Shown one piece after another: positions 36,977 through 47,900 of a DNA stretch of 64,000 nt (the first letter of the stretch is position 1; each line of letters begins with the position of its first letter). The notes below the pieces were generated by a model. That model made no database searches, was not told the DNA's origin, and saw only the letters and a program-made list of their open reading frames with translations. The position numbers and the translations under genes are program-made. Source of the stretch: Sphingobacterium chuzhouense (GTDB lineage Bacteria > Bacteroidota > Bacteroidia > Sphingobacteriales > Sphingobacteriaceae); assembly GCF_014692525.1 (NCBI RefSeq), contig NZ_JACNYL010000001.1:1178001-1242000 (forward strand). Direction: 5' to 3'.

Positions 36977-38053
36977 ATGCAGTCAAATACAACGTATAAT
37001 GACGTAGCCCTTATTCTAACATGGCCTGACGCCACCATCAGAGGGGACGAAAAGTGGATGATGTTTTTTAAGAAAATCGGTATCGTAAAAAACTTGAATT
37101 TCAAAGTAGGCCATACAGGTATTGTTATAATTAAACGAGAAACGGGCGAGATGCTCTTCTATGATTTCGGACGTTATATTACGCCCCGAGGATATGGTCG
37201 CGCACGTTCTAAGTTTTCAGACCCCCGTCTAGAGATAAAACTGAAGGCGAAGTTTGAAAACAATAATATTACTAACCTTGAAGAAATTGTAGAGCAGTTT
37301 GAGGCATTGAAGCCGGCGATGTATGGAGAGGGCATTCTTTATTTCTCTATCGCCCGTGATATCAATTTTGAACTTGCAAAAGCTTATGGAGACGATTGTG
37401 TACACCAAGGCACTTATCCGTACGGTGCGGTAGCGCGCAACAACAATAATTGCTCACGCTTTATCACACGCATGTTAATACGCTCTTCCAAACGGTATAA
37501 TTGGCGTCATAGTATCAACTTCCCTGAAACTATTAAAGCGAGTCCTATCAGCAACGTAGTAAATGCTGTTTCCGATCGAATGGTGTATTCGTTTACACCT
37601 CAACATGGGTTAAAACATTTTAAAATGAATCGCTGGCAATCTTTTGGTTTCTTATTGAAGAAACTGGGTGACAATGTAACGCAAAAGAAAGCAGACCTTT
37701 TACCTAACGACTTGATCATTGGTTGTATGAGCTTTGTTTCCAAGCCGATTTCCGTACCGAAGGATGCACAATATCTCGGTGGCGTTGGGGATGGTGCGTG
37801 GTTCTGTATTCAACCTGCGACAGAGGATAGAGTGGTCATTAGACGGTTTACATCAAAAGGGGAATTAGAATATGTTATTCTAGGCGAAACAATGGAACCT
37901 CTCAACCTTTCACAACCTTTTGAAGTTACATACGACAGTCACCTGCTCTTTACACACATTAAGCAGCAAGGTAGAAAGATACGCATCAACCATATACAGC
38001 GGCTTCCGAATGCAGACTACCAGTTTAAGCATTTGAAAGAGTTATTTGCTTAG
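36977..38053 (+). CDS. Uncharacterised protein, possible LRAT/NlpC-like permuted papain fold (DUF6695-like)
   Basis: The 358-residue protein has no signal peptide. VGHTGIVII (His46) and, about 110 residues later, NNNNCSRFITRML (Asn158-Cys159) follow the order His-then-Cys of circularly permuted NlpC/P60 and LRAT-type thiol enzymes (LRAT motif NCEHF). The rest (GVGDGAWFCIQP, ISVPKDAQYLGG) has no motif I know. I recall similar proteins as DUF6695. It is cotranscribed with the Lrp regulator. The catalytic idea is inference; it could also be a non-enzymatic relative. Confidence 0.75.
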   Translation: MQSNTTYNDVALILTWPDATIRGDEKWMMFFKKIGIVKNLNFKVGHTGIVIIKRETGEMLFYDFGRYITPRGYGRARSKFSDPRLEIKLKAKFENNNITNLEEIVEQFEALKPAMYGEGILYFSIARDINFELAKAYGDDCVHQGTYPYGAVARNNNNCSRFITRMLIRSSKRYNWRHSINFPETIKASPISNVVNAVSDRMVYSFTPQHGLKHFKMNRWQSFGFLLKKLGDNVTQKKADLLPNDLIIGCMSFVSKPISVPKDAQYLGGVGDGAWFCIQPATEDRVVIRRFTSKGELEYVILGETMEPLNLSQPFEVTYDSHLLFTHIKQQGRKIRINHIQRLPNADYQFKHLKELFA

Positions 38054-38134
38054 GAAATCGGAGCATCTTTCTCAAAAGCTGGCGATTGTCGTCGTCGCTA
38101 GGGAAAAGAATGACGGTACGGCAATCTGGGGAAC

Positions 38135-38806
38135 TCAAATTTGCCAATCAATAGGTTTTCTCCCTTTGGACTGCAAATAAGCATTCGCTTGAGAGAAATG
38201 TTTACAACCAAAGAACCCCCGATGTGCCGATAGCGGCGAGGGGTGAACTGCTTTTAATATTAAATGTTTTTGTGTATCGATCAGCATCGACTTCTTTTGC
38301 GCGTAACTCCCCCACAACATAAAAACTACGTTTTCCAATTTCTGAGATACCAAGTGGATGATCTGATCGGTGAACTCTTCCCAGCCCCTTTTTTGATGGG
38401 AAGCTGCTTGATGTGCTCGCACGGTGAGTGTTGCATTCAGCAGTAATACACCTTGTTTAGCCCACTTCGTTAGATCTCCCGAAGTAGGGTATTGAAATCC
38501 CGGAACATCAGATGTCAATTCTGTATAAATATTTTTCAGTGATGGCGGTAATGCTATTCCTTTCGGCACAGAAAAGGACAATCCATGTGCTTGTCCGTCA
38601 TTATGATAGGGATCTTGTCCCAATATCACCACTTTAATATCTTCAAATGGTGTCAGCCTAAAAGCATTTAACACGAGATTTTCAGGGGGAAAGACCAGTG
38701 TCTGTCTTCGCTCGTGCTGCACAAAGGTGGAAAGGCTACGCATGTAGTCCTGTTTAAATAAAGGTTTTAAAATGGGTTCCCAGCTGGGATCATAACGTTC
38801 TGCCAT
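38135..38806 (-). CDS. ung: Uracil-DNA glycosylase (family 1)
   Basis: The 223-residue UNG has the water-activating motif VVILGQDPYHNDGQAHGLSFSV, the Ser-Pro-rich KGIALPPSLKNIY loop, LLLNATLTV, and the leucine-insertion loop HPSPLSAHRGFFG. It removes uracil from DNA. It is monocistronic and convergent with the DUF6695-like gene. About 80 bp between them hold no obvious terminator. Confidence 0.96.
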   Translation of the reverse strand: MAERYDPSWEPILKPLFKQDYMRSLSTFVQHERRQTLVFPPENLVLNAFRLTPFEDIKVVILGQDPYHNDGQAHGLSFSVPKGIALPPSLKNIYTELTSDVPGFQYPTSGDLTKWAKQGVLLLNATLTVRAHQAASHQKRGWEEFTDQIIHLVSQKLENVVFMLWGSYAQKKSMLIDTQKHLILKAVHPSPLSAHRGFFGCKHFSQANAYLQSKGRKPIDWQI

Positions 38807-38908
38807 AATTACAAAAATACAATTTTACAATTTTATCACGCAAACAAGTTGGATAAGCTCCAAAATAACCGGATATTTGTCGTTAGTTTTAATTTACGCA
38901 GTAAATAT

Positions 38909-39448
38909 ATGTCAAATATAGTTCGTATTATTCTTAGTAGCGTTCTTTTAATCGGGACAGTAGCACTATTTTGGTTCGGTCATTGGGGATGGGGTATTTT
39001 AGGAATTTTTGTTACCATTCTGGCTTGGGTTACGGTGTTCTTCAATGAGAATATGCTCATCGCGCAATGGTATCTTAGAAAAGAAAACATGGCTAAAGCG
39101 GAACAATGGCTAAGGAATATTAAGAATTACGACAAACAACTAATTAGCGCACAGCATGGGTATTACCACATGCTATTGGGTATCTTGGAATCACAACGCG
39201 CGCCACTGCAATCGGAAAAATACTTTAAGAAAGCTTTGTCTTTGGGCTTACATATGAGTCATAATATTGCCTTGGCAAAATTGAGCCTCGCAGGCGTAGC
39301 CATGGCAAAACGCAATAAACGTGAAGCCGAGAAACTTTTGGCCGAAGCAAAAAAAGCAGATAAAAACAAATTACTTGCCGATCAGATTAAAATGATGAAA
39401 AATCAAATGGGTCTGATGGATAAACAGCAATTTAGGTATTCCAGATAA
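38909..39448 (+). CDS. Membrane protein with TPR-like cytoplasmic domain
   Basis: The 179-residue protein from ATG 38909 has two transmembrane helices (IVRIILSSVLLIGTVALFWF; WGILGIFVTILAWVTVFF), then TPR-like helical pairs (MAKAEQWLRNI, SEKYFKKALSLGL, KREAEKLLAEAKKA). The upstream in-frame TTG at 38849 is actually the -33 element of a promoter (TTG 38849-38851, GATATTTG 38872-38879), which supports the later start. Function unknown. Confidence 0.82.
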   Translation: MSNIVRIILSSVLLIGTVALFWFGHWGWGILGIFVTILAWVTVFFNENMLIAQWYLRKENMAKAEQWLRNIKNYDKQLISAQHGYYHMLLGILESQRAPLQSEKYFKKALSLGLHMSHNIALAKLSLAGVAMAKRNKREAEKLLAEAKKADKNKLLADQIKMMKNQMGLMDKQQFRYSR

Positions 39449-39479
39449 TTCCTCCGGAATACACTAAACCTATTACTTT

Positions 39480-41015
39480 TTATTTAATCCAGGAAGGAAG
39501 CTTTCCCAATCTGTTTTTCAGCTGGGCTTCATATAACGATTCCGGAAATACTTTTTTACCGTTTGATTCTTCGTACTTTAGCTGACTGCCGATAAATTTG
39601 GTGGGGGTGCCGTGAAAGCCTACCATAATTGGAAAAGGGATTTTCCAAAAACGTTGATTCGGCCAAAAGTCAAACTCCGGATAATCCGTATTGGTCTTTT
39701 TGTAGTTCCAGAACACGAGATTTCTCATATGGTTGGGCATGTTCCCTAGTGAACCTCCTCCTCGATTCATCATTAAACCACCTGTTACATTATCCAATAA
39801 CGTATTGCGTGGTTGCGAGGCATGGCTTTCAAAGCAGGTGGTTGCCGGATAGTCTACTTTATACAAAACGGTATTCATCGCTGTTTTAGACACGCCAACC
39901 GAATGCCACATAGACGCCTTATCAGAAATATTACCGAGCAATACATTTGTTCCGCCTGCGTTAGTAATAGCTCCATGCCCGGCATTTCCGGTAATTTCGC
40001 AATTAAGAATAGAAATATTCGCTCCATTATTAATTACTGCCCCTATAGAAACATTGGTAAAACGGCAGTTGGTCATCCAGGAATTTACAATTCTTCTAAA
40101 ATTAACCAAGGTATAACCGCTATCATCCAACCAGGAACGATGATGTACAAATGAATTTTGATAATTTCCTACAAACGCAATGTCTTCTATGCCCACCTCC
40201 TCAATTTTATTGTATTTGGCAAATGCCCAGTTTAATTTTGAATTAACAGGATAAGGTAAAGGTTGGCTTAACGTAATCATATTACTTTCTATTTTATTGA
40301 TTTGAAGGCAAAAAGATAAATCTACACCGTCATTAACCAAACTTTTCCATTCCGCATTTACTTCATAAGTACCTAAATCTAATCTAAGCGCATCCGCATC
40401 TTTGCTGCGCATAGATAACAGTAGCCAATCTCCGCCCACCAAATCTCCAATTTGATCTACTTTTATATTAAAATCCCCAACAGCTGCATCATCTGTTATT
40501 TTGCCTATTTGTTTCTCTCCGGATTTACTCCCAAAAATAAATAGCGGTGGCGTTGCCCACATCTTCGTGGTATCACTTGGCTTTAAGGGCTCTTTCATAA
40601 ATAACGCTGTACCTCCAGCTCCACTTCCACTGCCTTTAAAAATAATATTGCTGTTGCTAATCCAAATAGAATTTAAATCATCATCTACATCCTGTGCAAT
40701 AAATGTACCCTTGGGGAAATAGACAATGCCTCCATTCGTTTTACTTGCAGCCGCTATTGCTTTTTTTATTGCTTCTTTATCTGACTTGTCGTCGTTTGCG
40801 ATTGCACCAAAATCTGTAATATCATAAATAGGCAAACCAGAAGATTTATAATTTATTTCCTTTTCTCCATTTCTATAACCCGCATAAGAAAAATCAGGCA
40901 ATATCGATTCTTTTGGATTCGCTTTATAATCTGTAAATATCTTAGCCTCTTTTTGTGCAAATAAATTTCCAGCAAAAACTAAAAGTAAAACGTAAACTAT
41001 TGATATCTTTCTCAT
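39480..41015 (-). CDS. Secreted beta-helix protein (pectate-lyase-superfamily / DUF4955-like), last gene of PUL2
   Basis: The 511-residue protein has a signal peptide (AGNLFAQ). FSYAGYRNGEKEI and YDITDFGAIANDDKSDKEAI begin a pectate_lyase_3-type beta-helix, with repeats such as RRIVNSWMTNCRFTNVSIGAVINNGANISILNCEITGN (in parts), and a C-terminal segment (FDFWPNQRFWKIPFPIMVGFHG) I associate with DUF4955. By context it may be an additional chondroitin lyase; the B. thetaiotaomicron PL29 enzyme is a precedent for an unexpected lyase in such a PUL. Catalytic residues cannot be assigned. It follows GH88 by 31 bp. Confidence 0.78.
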   Translation of the reverse strand: MRKISIVYVLLLVFAGNLFAQKEAKIFTDYKANPKESILPDFSYAGYRNGEKEINYKSSGLPIYDITDFGAIANDDKSDKEAIKKAIAAASKTNGGIVYFPKGTFIAQDVDDDLNSIWISNSNIIFKGSGSGAGGTALFMKEPLKPSDTTKMWATPPLFIFGSKSGEKQIGKITDDAAVGDFNIKVDQIGDLVGGDWLLLSMRSKDADALRLDLGTYEVNAEWKSLVNDGVDLSFCLQINKIESNMITLSQPLPYPVNSKLNWAFAKYNKIEEVGIEDIAFVGNYQNSFVHHRSWLDDSGYTLVNFRRIVNSWMTNCRFTNVSIGAVINNGANISILNCEITGNAGHGAITNAGGTNVLLGNISDKASMWHSVGVSKTAMNTVLYKVDYPATTCFESHASQPRNTLLDNVTGGLMMNRGGGSLGNMPNHMRNLVFWNYKKTNTDYPEFDFWPNQRFWKIPFPIMVGFHGTPTKFIGSQLKYEESNGKKVFPESLYEAQLKNRLGKLPSWIK

Positions 41016-41046
41016 TATTACCTTTCTATGTTAGTGATCTTTTTTA

Positions 41047-42291
41047 CTATTTTAATTGATGATATCTCAATAGTGCTTCCAAGAAATAATAGTCGGCATA
41101 AATCAACGGCACATCGATCTCATTATTGTGCGGAAAACTTCCCACAGAGTGTTTCAAAATAAAGCCTGAATTTGTTCCCGGCTCTGCCAAATATTCCTCG
41201 CTCGATAAAGATTTTAAAATATGCTCTGCCGCAGCGAAATATGTCTTTCCCTCTTCCTTTGTATAGGTACTTAATTCTAACATGGCCGATGCGGCTAAAG
41301 AAGCTGCTGACGCATCGCGAGGAATATAGTCTAACTTATTCTGGCCTTTGTAATCCCAGTCAGGCGTGTAACCATGCTGCTCTACATTAAAATCCCAATA
41401 AGGTATCTTATCTTCCGGCAGGTTTGGATGATGGATAAAGAAATCCGCCACATTCTTCGCATGTTCTAAATATTTAGGGTCTTTTGTTTCGCGATACATC
41501 AACGTATATCCGTATATCGCCCATCCCTGCCCTCTTGACCAGGTAGAGTTATCTGAATACCCCTGATTGGTTTGTTGGTGCAATACTTCGCCTGTTTTTG
41601 CATCGTAATCAACCACGTGGTACGTGCTGTAGTCTGTTCTGAAATGGTTCGTCATTGTCTTGTCTGCATGTGAAATGGCGACATTTCTGTATTTCGGATC
41701 TCCGGTGAGTTTAGACACGTAAAAAAGCAGTTCGAGGTTCATCATATTGTCTATAATAACCGGATATGTCCATAGTGTTTTGCCATCCCATGACATTTTA
41801 TCATTCCACGATTTTATTAGTCCCACCTTTTCATCATACCTTGTCAGTGCAGATTCCGCCGACTGGATCAATATTTTATTATATTTATTGATCTTGGCCG
41901 TATCTTTTTCCAATCTTACGGCATTTCCGTAAGAACAATACATAACGAAACCAACATCGTGATGTTGCGTCAGGAATTTGGCTTCTTCTAAAGCCTCTGT
42001 CCATTTTTCTGCCGCGGCTTTCCATTCCGGTTTTTGGGTATACTCATACATGTACCAGAGCCCACCAGGGAAAAAGCCTTGTGTCCAATCCCAAATATCG
42101 GTTCCTTTTACAGATCCGTCCGGATTAGTCGTACGGGGGAAATTTGTTAGGTCAGTGGCCTGATTTAACATCATTTCATATTGCTTTTCTGCTACAGTGA
42201 AATCATCTTTCACAAAATTATCTTCAGAACTACACGAAGAAAGCATCGCCGTACATGCAACAAAACTTACAATGAATGATTTTTTTAACAT
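41047..42291 (-). CDS. GH88 unsaturated glucuronyl hydrolase lipoprotein (PUL2)
   Basis: The 414-residue protein has a lipobox AMLSSC (Cys20). The catalytic Asp pair is in QHHDVGF (D112) and IIDNMMNLEL (D181); also SDNSTWSRGQGWAIYG and RDASAASLAASAML. It releases the 4,5-unsaturated uronic acid from PL8/PL6 products. It is closely similar to the PUL1 GH88 (FPGSLWYAYE / FPGGLWYMYE; MVYCSYGNAYRL / VMYCSYGNAVRL), but this copy is predicted to be lipid-anchored while the other has a plain signal. Confidence 0.93.
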   Translation of the reverse strand: MLKKSFIVSFVACTAMLSSCSSEDNFVKDDFTVAEKQYEMMLNQATDLTNFPRTTNPDGSVKGTDIWDWTQGFFPGGLWYMYEYTQKPEWKAAAEKWTEALEEAKFLTQHHDVGFVMYCSYGNAVRLEKDTAKINKYNKILIQSAESALTRYDEKVGLIKSWNDKMSWDGKTLWTYPVIIDNMMNLELLFYVSKLTGDPKYRNVAISHADKTMTNHFRTDYSTYHVVDYDAKTGEVLHQQTNQGYSDNSTWSRGQGWAIYGYTLMYRETKDPKYLEHAKNVADFFIHHPNLPEDKIPYWDFNVEQHGYTPDWDYKGQNKLDYIPRDASAASLAASAMLELSTYTKEEGKTYFAAAEHILKSLSSEEYLAEPGTNSGFILKHSVGSFPHNNEIDVPLIYADYYFLEALLRYHQLK

Positions 42292-42342
42292 TACTTCTCT
42301 TTTATATATTTTTTTATTTGATAGGTTTTATAATTTTTTTAA

Positions 42343-43293
42343 TTAGGGATTGACTACAATCTCAAATTCTTTAATAATTTTCTCCCCTCCGTACACATTT
42401 TCGTTAGATGCGACAAAAGTCACCTTATACGTACCGGGTTCGGTATAAATATGACTGTATTCATCTATACGCGTACTCATATTTTTAAGGGCAATACCCC
42501 TATTTATATCAAAAATATTCAAATAATTTTGAAGCGAAACCGACTTAGACACCGCCCATATCAAACTGGCTTCATTAGCGGCGGGAGCATTTTGAAATCT
42601 CAAGCCATTAACATTATACGTAGGGGTTATTCCACCAGAAAATTTAACAAATGTCCACCCCATCCCGGTCATATTATTGATAAGCAAAGGTTCTTGCGTA
42701 GCAATATTTATTGATTCTATATTAAAACTCTCTATCCACCATCTCGTCTGAACCTGGTTTGTACCTGCATTCGTTTTATATTTAAAAGCAAAATAAACCG
42801 GTTTAGATCTATCCAACACAAGTCCTAAAGACTCTAAATCATAAATGCTTACTGTTCCTGAGAAAGTATAATCGGTATTATTGTTCATAAAATCCGACCA
42901 TATAAACTTGCTCGATACATTTACCCAATCTTCTTCTTTAATACCGGCAACGGAATAAGTTTCATCAAAATTTTGGGTCATATATAACTGCAGCGAATTA
43001 GGATGTGCAGCCTCGGTTCCATATCTCTTTGAAGTCGAGAAAGCCAGATTCATTACACTCCCGTCCCCTTCTATAGTGACACCCTCACGTTTCACATATA
43101 CATGCCCTTCTTCACCAGAGTAGAAAGTTAATTGATCCGGATTACCGCTTATCTCAAAAATTACGGTATCTCCTATGTTATAGGATGTTTTTGCTACGGA
43201 TATATCCAACATAAGTTCTACTGCTTCTTTTTTATTACAGCCCGATAACCCCAGAGCTACAATAAATAACACCAATATCTTTTTCATTTTCAT
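42343..43293 (-). CDS. DUF5017-like surface lipoprotein (SusE/F position), PUL2
   Basis: The 316-residue protein has a lipobox (LGLSGCNKK). The N-terminal Ig-like module (TVIFEISGNPDQLTFYSGEEG) and the C-terminal segment (PGTYKVTFVASN) match its PUL1 counterpart at 10275 in order and wording. It likely binds substrate at the cell surface with SusD. Its position between SusD and GH88 is the same in both PULs. Binding is inferred. Confidence 0.78.
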   Translation of the reverse strand: MKMKKILVLFIVALGLSGCNKKEAVELMLDISVAKTSYNIGDTVIFEISGNPDQLTFYSGEEGHVYVKREGVTIEGDGSVMNLAFSTSKRYGTEAAHPNSLQLYMTQNFDETYSVAGIKEEDWVNVSSKFIWSDFMNNNTDYTFSGTVSIYDLESLGLVLDRSKPVYFAFKYKTNAGTNQVQTRWWIESFNIESINIATQEPLLINNMTGMGWTFVKFSGGITPTYNVNGLRFQNAPAANEASLIWAVSKSVSLQNYLNIFDINRGIALKNMSTRIDEYSHIYTEPGTYKVTFVASNENVYGGEKIIKEFEIVVNP

Positions 43294-43312
43294 TTTTATT
43301 TTTATTTATAGG

Positions 43313-44917
43313 TTACCAACCCAGATTTTGTGTGATGGCTTTATTTAACGACAACTCGTTTAATGGAATGGGTAATACCACATTTCTTGCGGAAACATTT
43401 CTCGGACCAAAAGCCGTATATTTACGCGCCTGTGGTGAATTGGCTGTGATATCACTTGCCAAATTATGCATGGTTTCTACAAAAATATTCCACCTCACCA
43501 AATCAAACTTTCTCAATCCCTCATAAGCCAATTCTCTGAAGCGCTCATTTCTGATAAACTTCCTCATTTTAGCTTTATCTCCTCCTATTGTCGCCGTACT
43601 ATCGATAGCATTTACCCTATCTCTTACCATTTTCACCTTCAACCCGGCTTCATTAACATCATCCAACTCGTTTTTTGCTTCCGCATACATGAGTAAAACG
43701 TCAGCATAACGCAACAACGGGAAATTGATTGGGGTAAAGTTTTTATGGCGGGGCAATGCTACTTCATAATTTCTTCTCAGTTTTGCCGACAGCCTATTAT
43801 CAACATCTGGTCTGTATACCGCAGCCCCCGTCGTATTATTATAACCGTATGTTGCAATATTCCAATCTCTTCTTTCATCTGTATCGTCTGCGCCATAGTG
43901 GTCATATAGTTTTTTTGTCGCCAAGATAAATCCGTAGCTATATCCCAATGAATCCGGTCCGGTCTCGCTTGTGAACTGAATACCCGCGATATTACCATGT
44001 CTTCCGGCTGCGAAGTCTCCTGTTCTATTTCCGTAAAACTCTACTTCCCAGATAGACTCATCAATATTATATTTATCTCCTGCCATGTCTTTAAACAACT
44101 GCTTATAGTCTGCTACTAACTTATGCTGATACTCGCCATCCACAGGGTTAATCATTTTATCTGTCCATTTAACGACATCAGCATATTTTGAAACGTCATT
44201 CAAAGGTGCTCCAGTCATTTTAAGATATACACGCGCCAATATTCCCCTCACCGCAGACTTCGTAACGCGACCGGCATGCCCGTATGCGGTAATTGGTTGT
44301 ACCATGGCTTCCGCTTCTTCCATTTCGGTCGTAATAAAATCATACAATGCTTCTAAAGAAGCCCTGGGAACATCCACCTCGTTTACAGAGTAAGTTGGCG
44401 TTACCTTTAATGGAACGGCTCCGAAGTTGCTGGTTAACATAAAATAATAGTAGGCTCTTAAGAACTTGGCTTCTCCTTTAGCTACAATTCTCTTGTCCTC
44501 ATCCATTTCAGCCCCATCTATTTTATCTAACAAGACATTGGCTCTTTCTATCCCTTCGTACAGGTATTTCCATAGGTTACGCACCAATTGGTTAGAAGAG
44601 TCAAAGATATATACTTCAGGGCCTGTTAATGCAGCGCTTCTCTGCCATACACCTTCGTCAGACATAGAAAGATGATAGGGCAAACTATTGGCGTAAACAT
44701 CCTGGTAAGCCATAACAGCGTATACACCTGTTAAACCAATATTCACATCAGATTCGTTCGTATAGTAGTTGTCTTTAACGATAAATGTCGGTTCTTTTTC
44801 CAAAAAGTCAGCACAGCCGACTGTGCTTAATAAAGTTGCTCCCACAAGCCCGGATAATATGGTCTTTCTAAAAAGGGGTACTCTTTTCATATCTAAATTT
44901 TTCAATATCTTTTTCAT
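43313..44917 (-). CDS. SusD/RagB-family outer-membrane lipoprotein, PUL2
   Basis: The 534-residue protein has a lipobox LLSTVGC. The SusD fold motifs are GEAKFLRAYYYFMLTSNFG, FPLLRYADVLLMYAEAKNE, RKFIRNERFRELAYEG and VLPIPLNELSLN. It is the partner of the SusC just upstream (18-bp gap). A shorter start ten codons later (MKRVPLFRK) would leave the signal intact. Confidence 0.95.
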   Translation of the reverse strand: MKKILKNLDMKRVPLFRKTILSGLVGATLLSTVGCADFLEKEPTFIVKDNYYTNESDVNIGLTGVYAVMAYQDVYANSLPYHLSMSDEGVWQRSAALTGPEVYIFDSSNQLVRNLWKYLYEGIERANVLLDKIDGAEMDEDKRIVAKGEAKFLRAYYYFMLTSNFGAVPLKVTPTYSVNEVDVPRASLEALYDFITTEMEEAEAMVQPITAYGHAGRVTKSAVRGILARVYLKMTGAPLNDVSKYADVVKWTDKMINPVDGEYQHKLVADYKQLFKDMAGDKYNIDESIWEVEFYGNRTGDFAAGRHGNIAGIQFTSETGPDSLGYSYGFILATKKLYDHYGADDTDERRDWNIATYGYNNTTGAAVYRPDVDNRLSAKLRRNYEVALPRHKNFTPINFPLLRYADVLLMYAEAKNELDDVNEAGLKVKMVRDRVNAIDSTATIGGDKAKMRKFIRNERFRELAYEGLRKFDLVRWNIFVETMHNLASDITANSPQARKYTAFGPRNVSARNVVLPIPLNELSLNKAITQNLGW

Positions 44918-44935
44918 GATCTGTCAATATTAATA

Positions 44936-47900
44936 TTATAGTGAAAGATTTAATCCGAATACGATTGTTTTTGGCCGTGGATATGACGAGTAATCAAATC
45001 CAGGTGTTAAACCCGAATACATGACCGAAACCTCCGGATCGTAGCCGGAATAATTGGTCATTGTAAACAGGTTCTGCGCTGATGCATAAATTCTTAAAGA
45101 CCTTATTTTGTATTTATTAAGCATGACCGGATTTATCGTATATCCCAAAGAGACCGTTTTTAGCCTCAAATATGAACCGTCTTCAACTACTCTGGTTGAG
45201 TAAGAATTGGCTACCGGTCCCTGTCCACCCAATCTGAACATTTCTGTATCCCTATTATCCGGCGTCCATCTATCGGCAAATGTTTCAAATTGATTGGTTC
45301 TCGCTTTTACACCATACTCAAACATTAATCGGTTGGCATTCAAGATATCGTTTCCGTAAGACCATTGCAAGAATATATTCAGATCGAATCCTTTATAATT
45401 GAATGTATTGGAGAAACCACCTTGATGTAACGGATACCCTCTACCAATGACCGTTCTGTCGTTGTCGTCAACAACGCCATCTTCATTTAAGTCTCTGTAT
45501 CTGATATCTCCAGGCCGAATGTTTTCCCGTGGATTACCATTGGTTGGAATAGTCCCTTTTAAAACACCTAATGAATCAAAATCCTCCGGTTGGTAAACTC
45601 CATCCCAAATCATTCCATAAAATTGACCCAAAGGCTGGCCTATCTTGGCTATGTATAAAGGTATTGTTGTATAGTCTTTATCCCAGTCCAACGCGCTTGT
45701 TAACGATTCCTGGTTTTGGGTTAATGACAATACTTTGTTTCTGTTAAAAGCGATGTTAACAGACGAGTTCCATACAAAATCTTTATTTCTGATGATATCG
45801 CTGGATAAGCTCAGCTCCAGACCTTCATTACTTGTACTTCCTATGTTTTTAAACGCCGACGCATACCCTGTAGATGTCGGTAATTCTGCATTCAACAACA
45901 AATCAGTCGTTTTCTTTTTATAGTAATCCGCTGTAAAGTTTATTCTTTGGTTAAATGCACCTAAGTCTAAACCGATATTACTTTGAGCGGTACTTTCCCA
46001 TTTTAAATCTGGGTTAGCTAATGAGCTGATAAACAAGCCTTGTTGTAGGGAGTTGCCGAAAGGATAATAACCGTTATTATCAGGCCCTACATTATCAAAA
46101 TTTAACCGGGCATAAGTAGCGTATTCAGAAACCCGGTTGTTTCCGGTAACACCATAACCTATTCGTAGTTTGGCATCTGTCAGTACATTCTGGTTTTTCA
46201 TGAATTCTTCATCAATCATTCTCCAGGCAAATGATCCCGAAGGGAAAAAACCCCATCTGTTATTTTTAGCAAACTTAGAAGAGCCATCCGCCCGGTAAGA
46301 TGCCGTTAAAATATATTTCCCACTATAGTTATAGGTGGCTCTTGCCAAATAAGACATTAAGGACCATGCTGTATTAATTGAAGTTATTGGCATCGGTTCC
46401 CCTTGGCTTAGGCCCGCTAATCCTAAACTTTCATTAGGCAAATACATAGCGCCAAAACCGTAGCGTTTGTAATTGTTCTCCTGAAAAGTCATACCTCCAA
46501 CAACTGTCAATTGATGAGTCTTGTTGAAACGTTTATTATAAGTCAGCAAATTTTCATTTAACCAGGTATCACTCTCGGTGTATAAAACACGTCCGTTTAC
46601 TTTATTTAAGCTCTGCGGATGTCCGTAACGCGTCTGCGAGTTATTAAACAAATCATTTCTCAGATCAGAAGAGTTTATACCACCGCTGATCTTCAGTTTC
46701 AGTGCTTTTGTAAATGCATACTCTGCATATCCATTTAAGATGACTCTCGTGTTAAAAACCTCTCTCAGTTCATTTTCAGCAGATAAAATTGGGTTGATAC
46801 GATAATCGTTCGTGGTATTTATATCTGGATCTATCAAGTTATCCAACAAATCCTGTCCTTCGATATAAGTTACCGGACGATAACCCCAAACGCTGTACAT
46901 CAGGTAGTTCATCGAATTATTTCTCGAATCAGGATCGCCGGGCGAAGTCCCATAGGTTTTGGTTGTCGTATATCTAGCATCCACACCGACTTTAAATTTA
47001 TCATTAAAAGTTTGGTCTAGCGTTACCCTACCCTGTTTTCTACCAAATCCGGAATTGATGATAACACCTTTCTGGTCGAATATATTTCCTGAAAAGGAGT
47101 ATCTAGTCGATTTATTTCCACCCGATACGGATAGAGAATGATCCTGCATACCTGCTGTATTAAACAATTGGTCTTGCCAATCATAGCCTGCCACATTTCT
47201 ATAGAAATCTAAAGTAGTGTCTCCACGCAGGTATGTTCGCCCCACTCCTACCGGGTCACGCTCTGCCTCCATTCTTACAAACTCATAAGGATCCATCAAA
47301 TCCATTCTTTGGATTACATTCTGAAAACCGCCATAAGCGCTGTAGTTGATAGTTGGTGCTCCTTCTTTCCCTCTTTTTGTGGTAATAAGGATAACACCAT
47401 TTGCACCCCTTGCTCCATAGATTGCAGTTGCAGAAGCGTCTTTTAACACTTCCATGGATTCAATTTCGGCTGGATTCAGAATATTATTATTGGCATCTTC
47501 CATCGGGAAGCCGTCGATAACATACAGAGGTGAATTGTCTTGTGTTAACGAGTTAGCACCACGAATAACGATGTTTATACCGGCTCCCGGCTTACCATCG
47601 TCCGATTGTACCTGTACCCCAGCTACACGGCCTGCCAATGCTTCTAACGCCGTTCCCACAGGGGCTTTTTGCAGGTCTTCCATGTTTACAGAACCTATCG
47701 CCCCCGTGAGATCCCTCCGCTGAACTTCTCCGTAACCAATTACCACGACTTCATCAAGTGCCGTATTTGTCGGTACCAGCTTAACGTTTACAACGTTTCC
47801 ATCTCCTACAGTGACCTCTTGTTCTTCATAAGCTACATACCTAAACACTAAAGTCGGTTTTCCCCCCGCCTGAACCTTGATGTTGTACTTCCCATTTACA

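Noticed and set aside
38849..38908. TTG 38849 as start of the TPR membrane protein
   Set aside because: This TTG is better explained as a -33 promoter element; ATG 38909 starts the first membrane helix.
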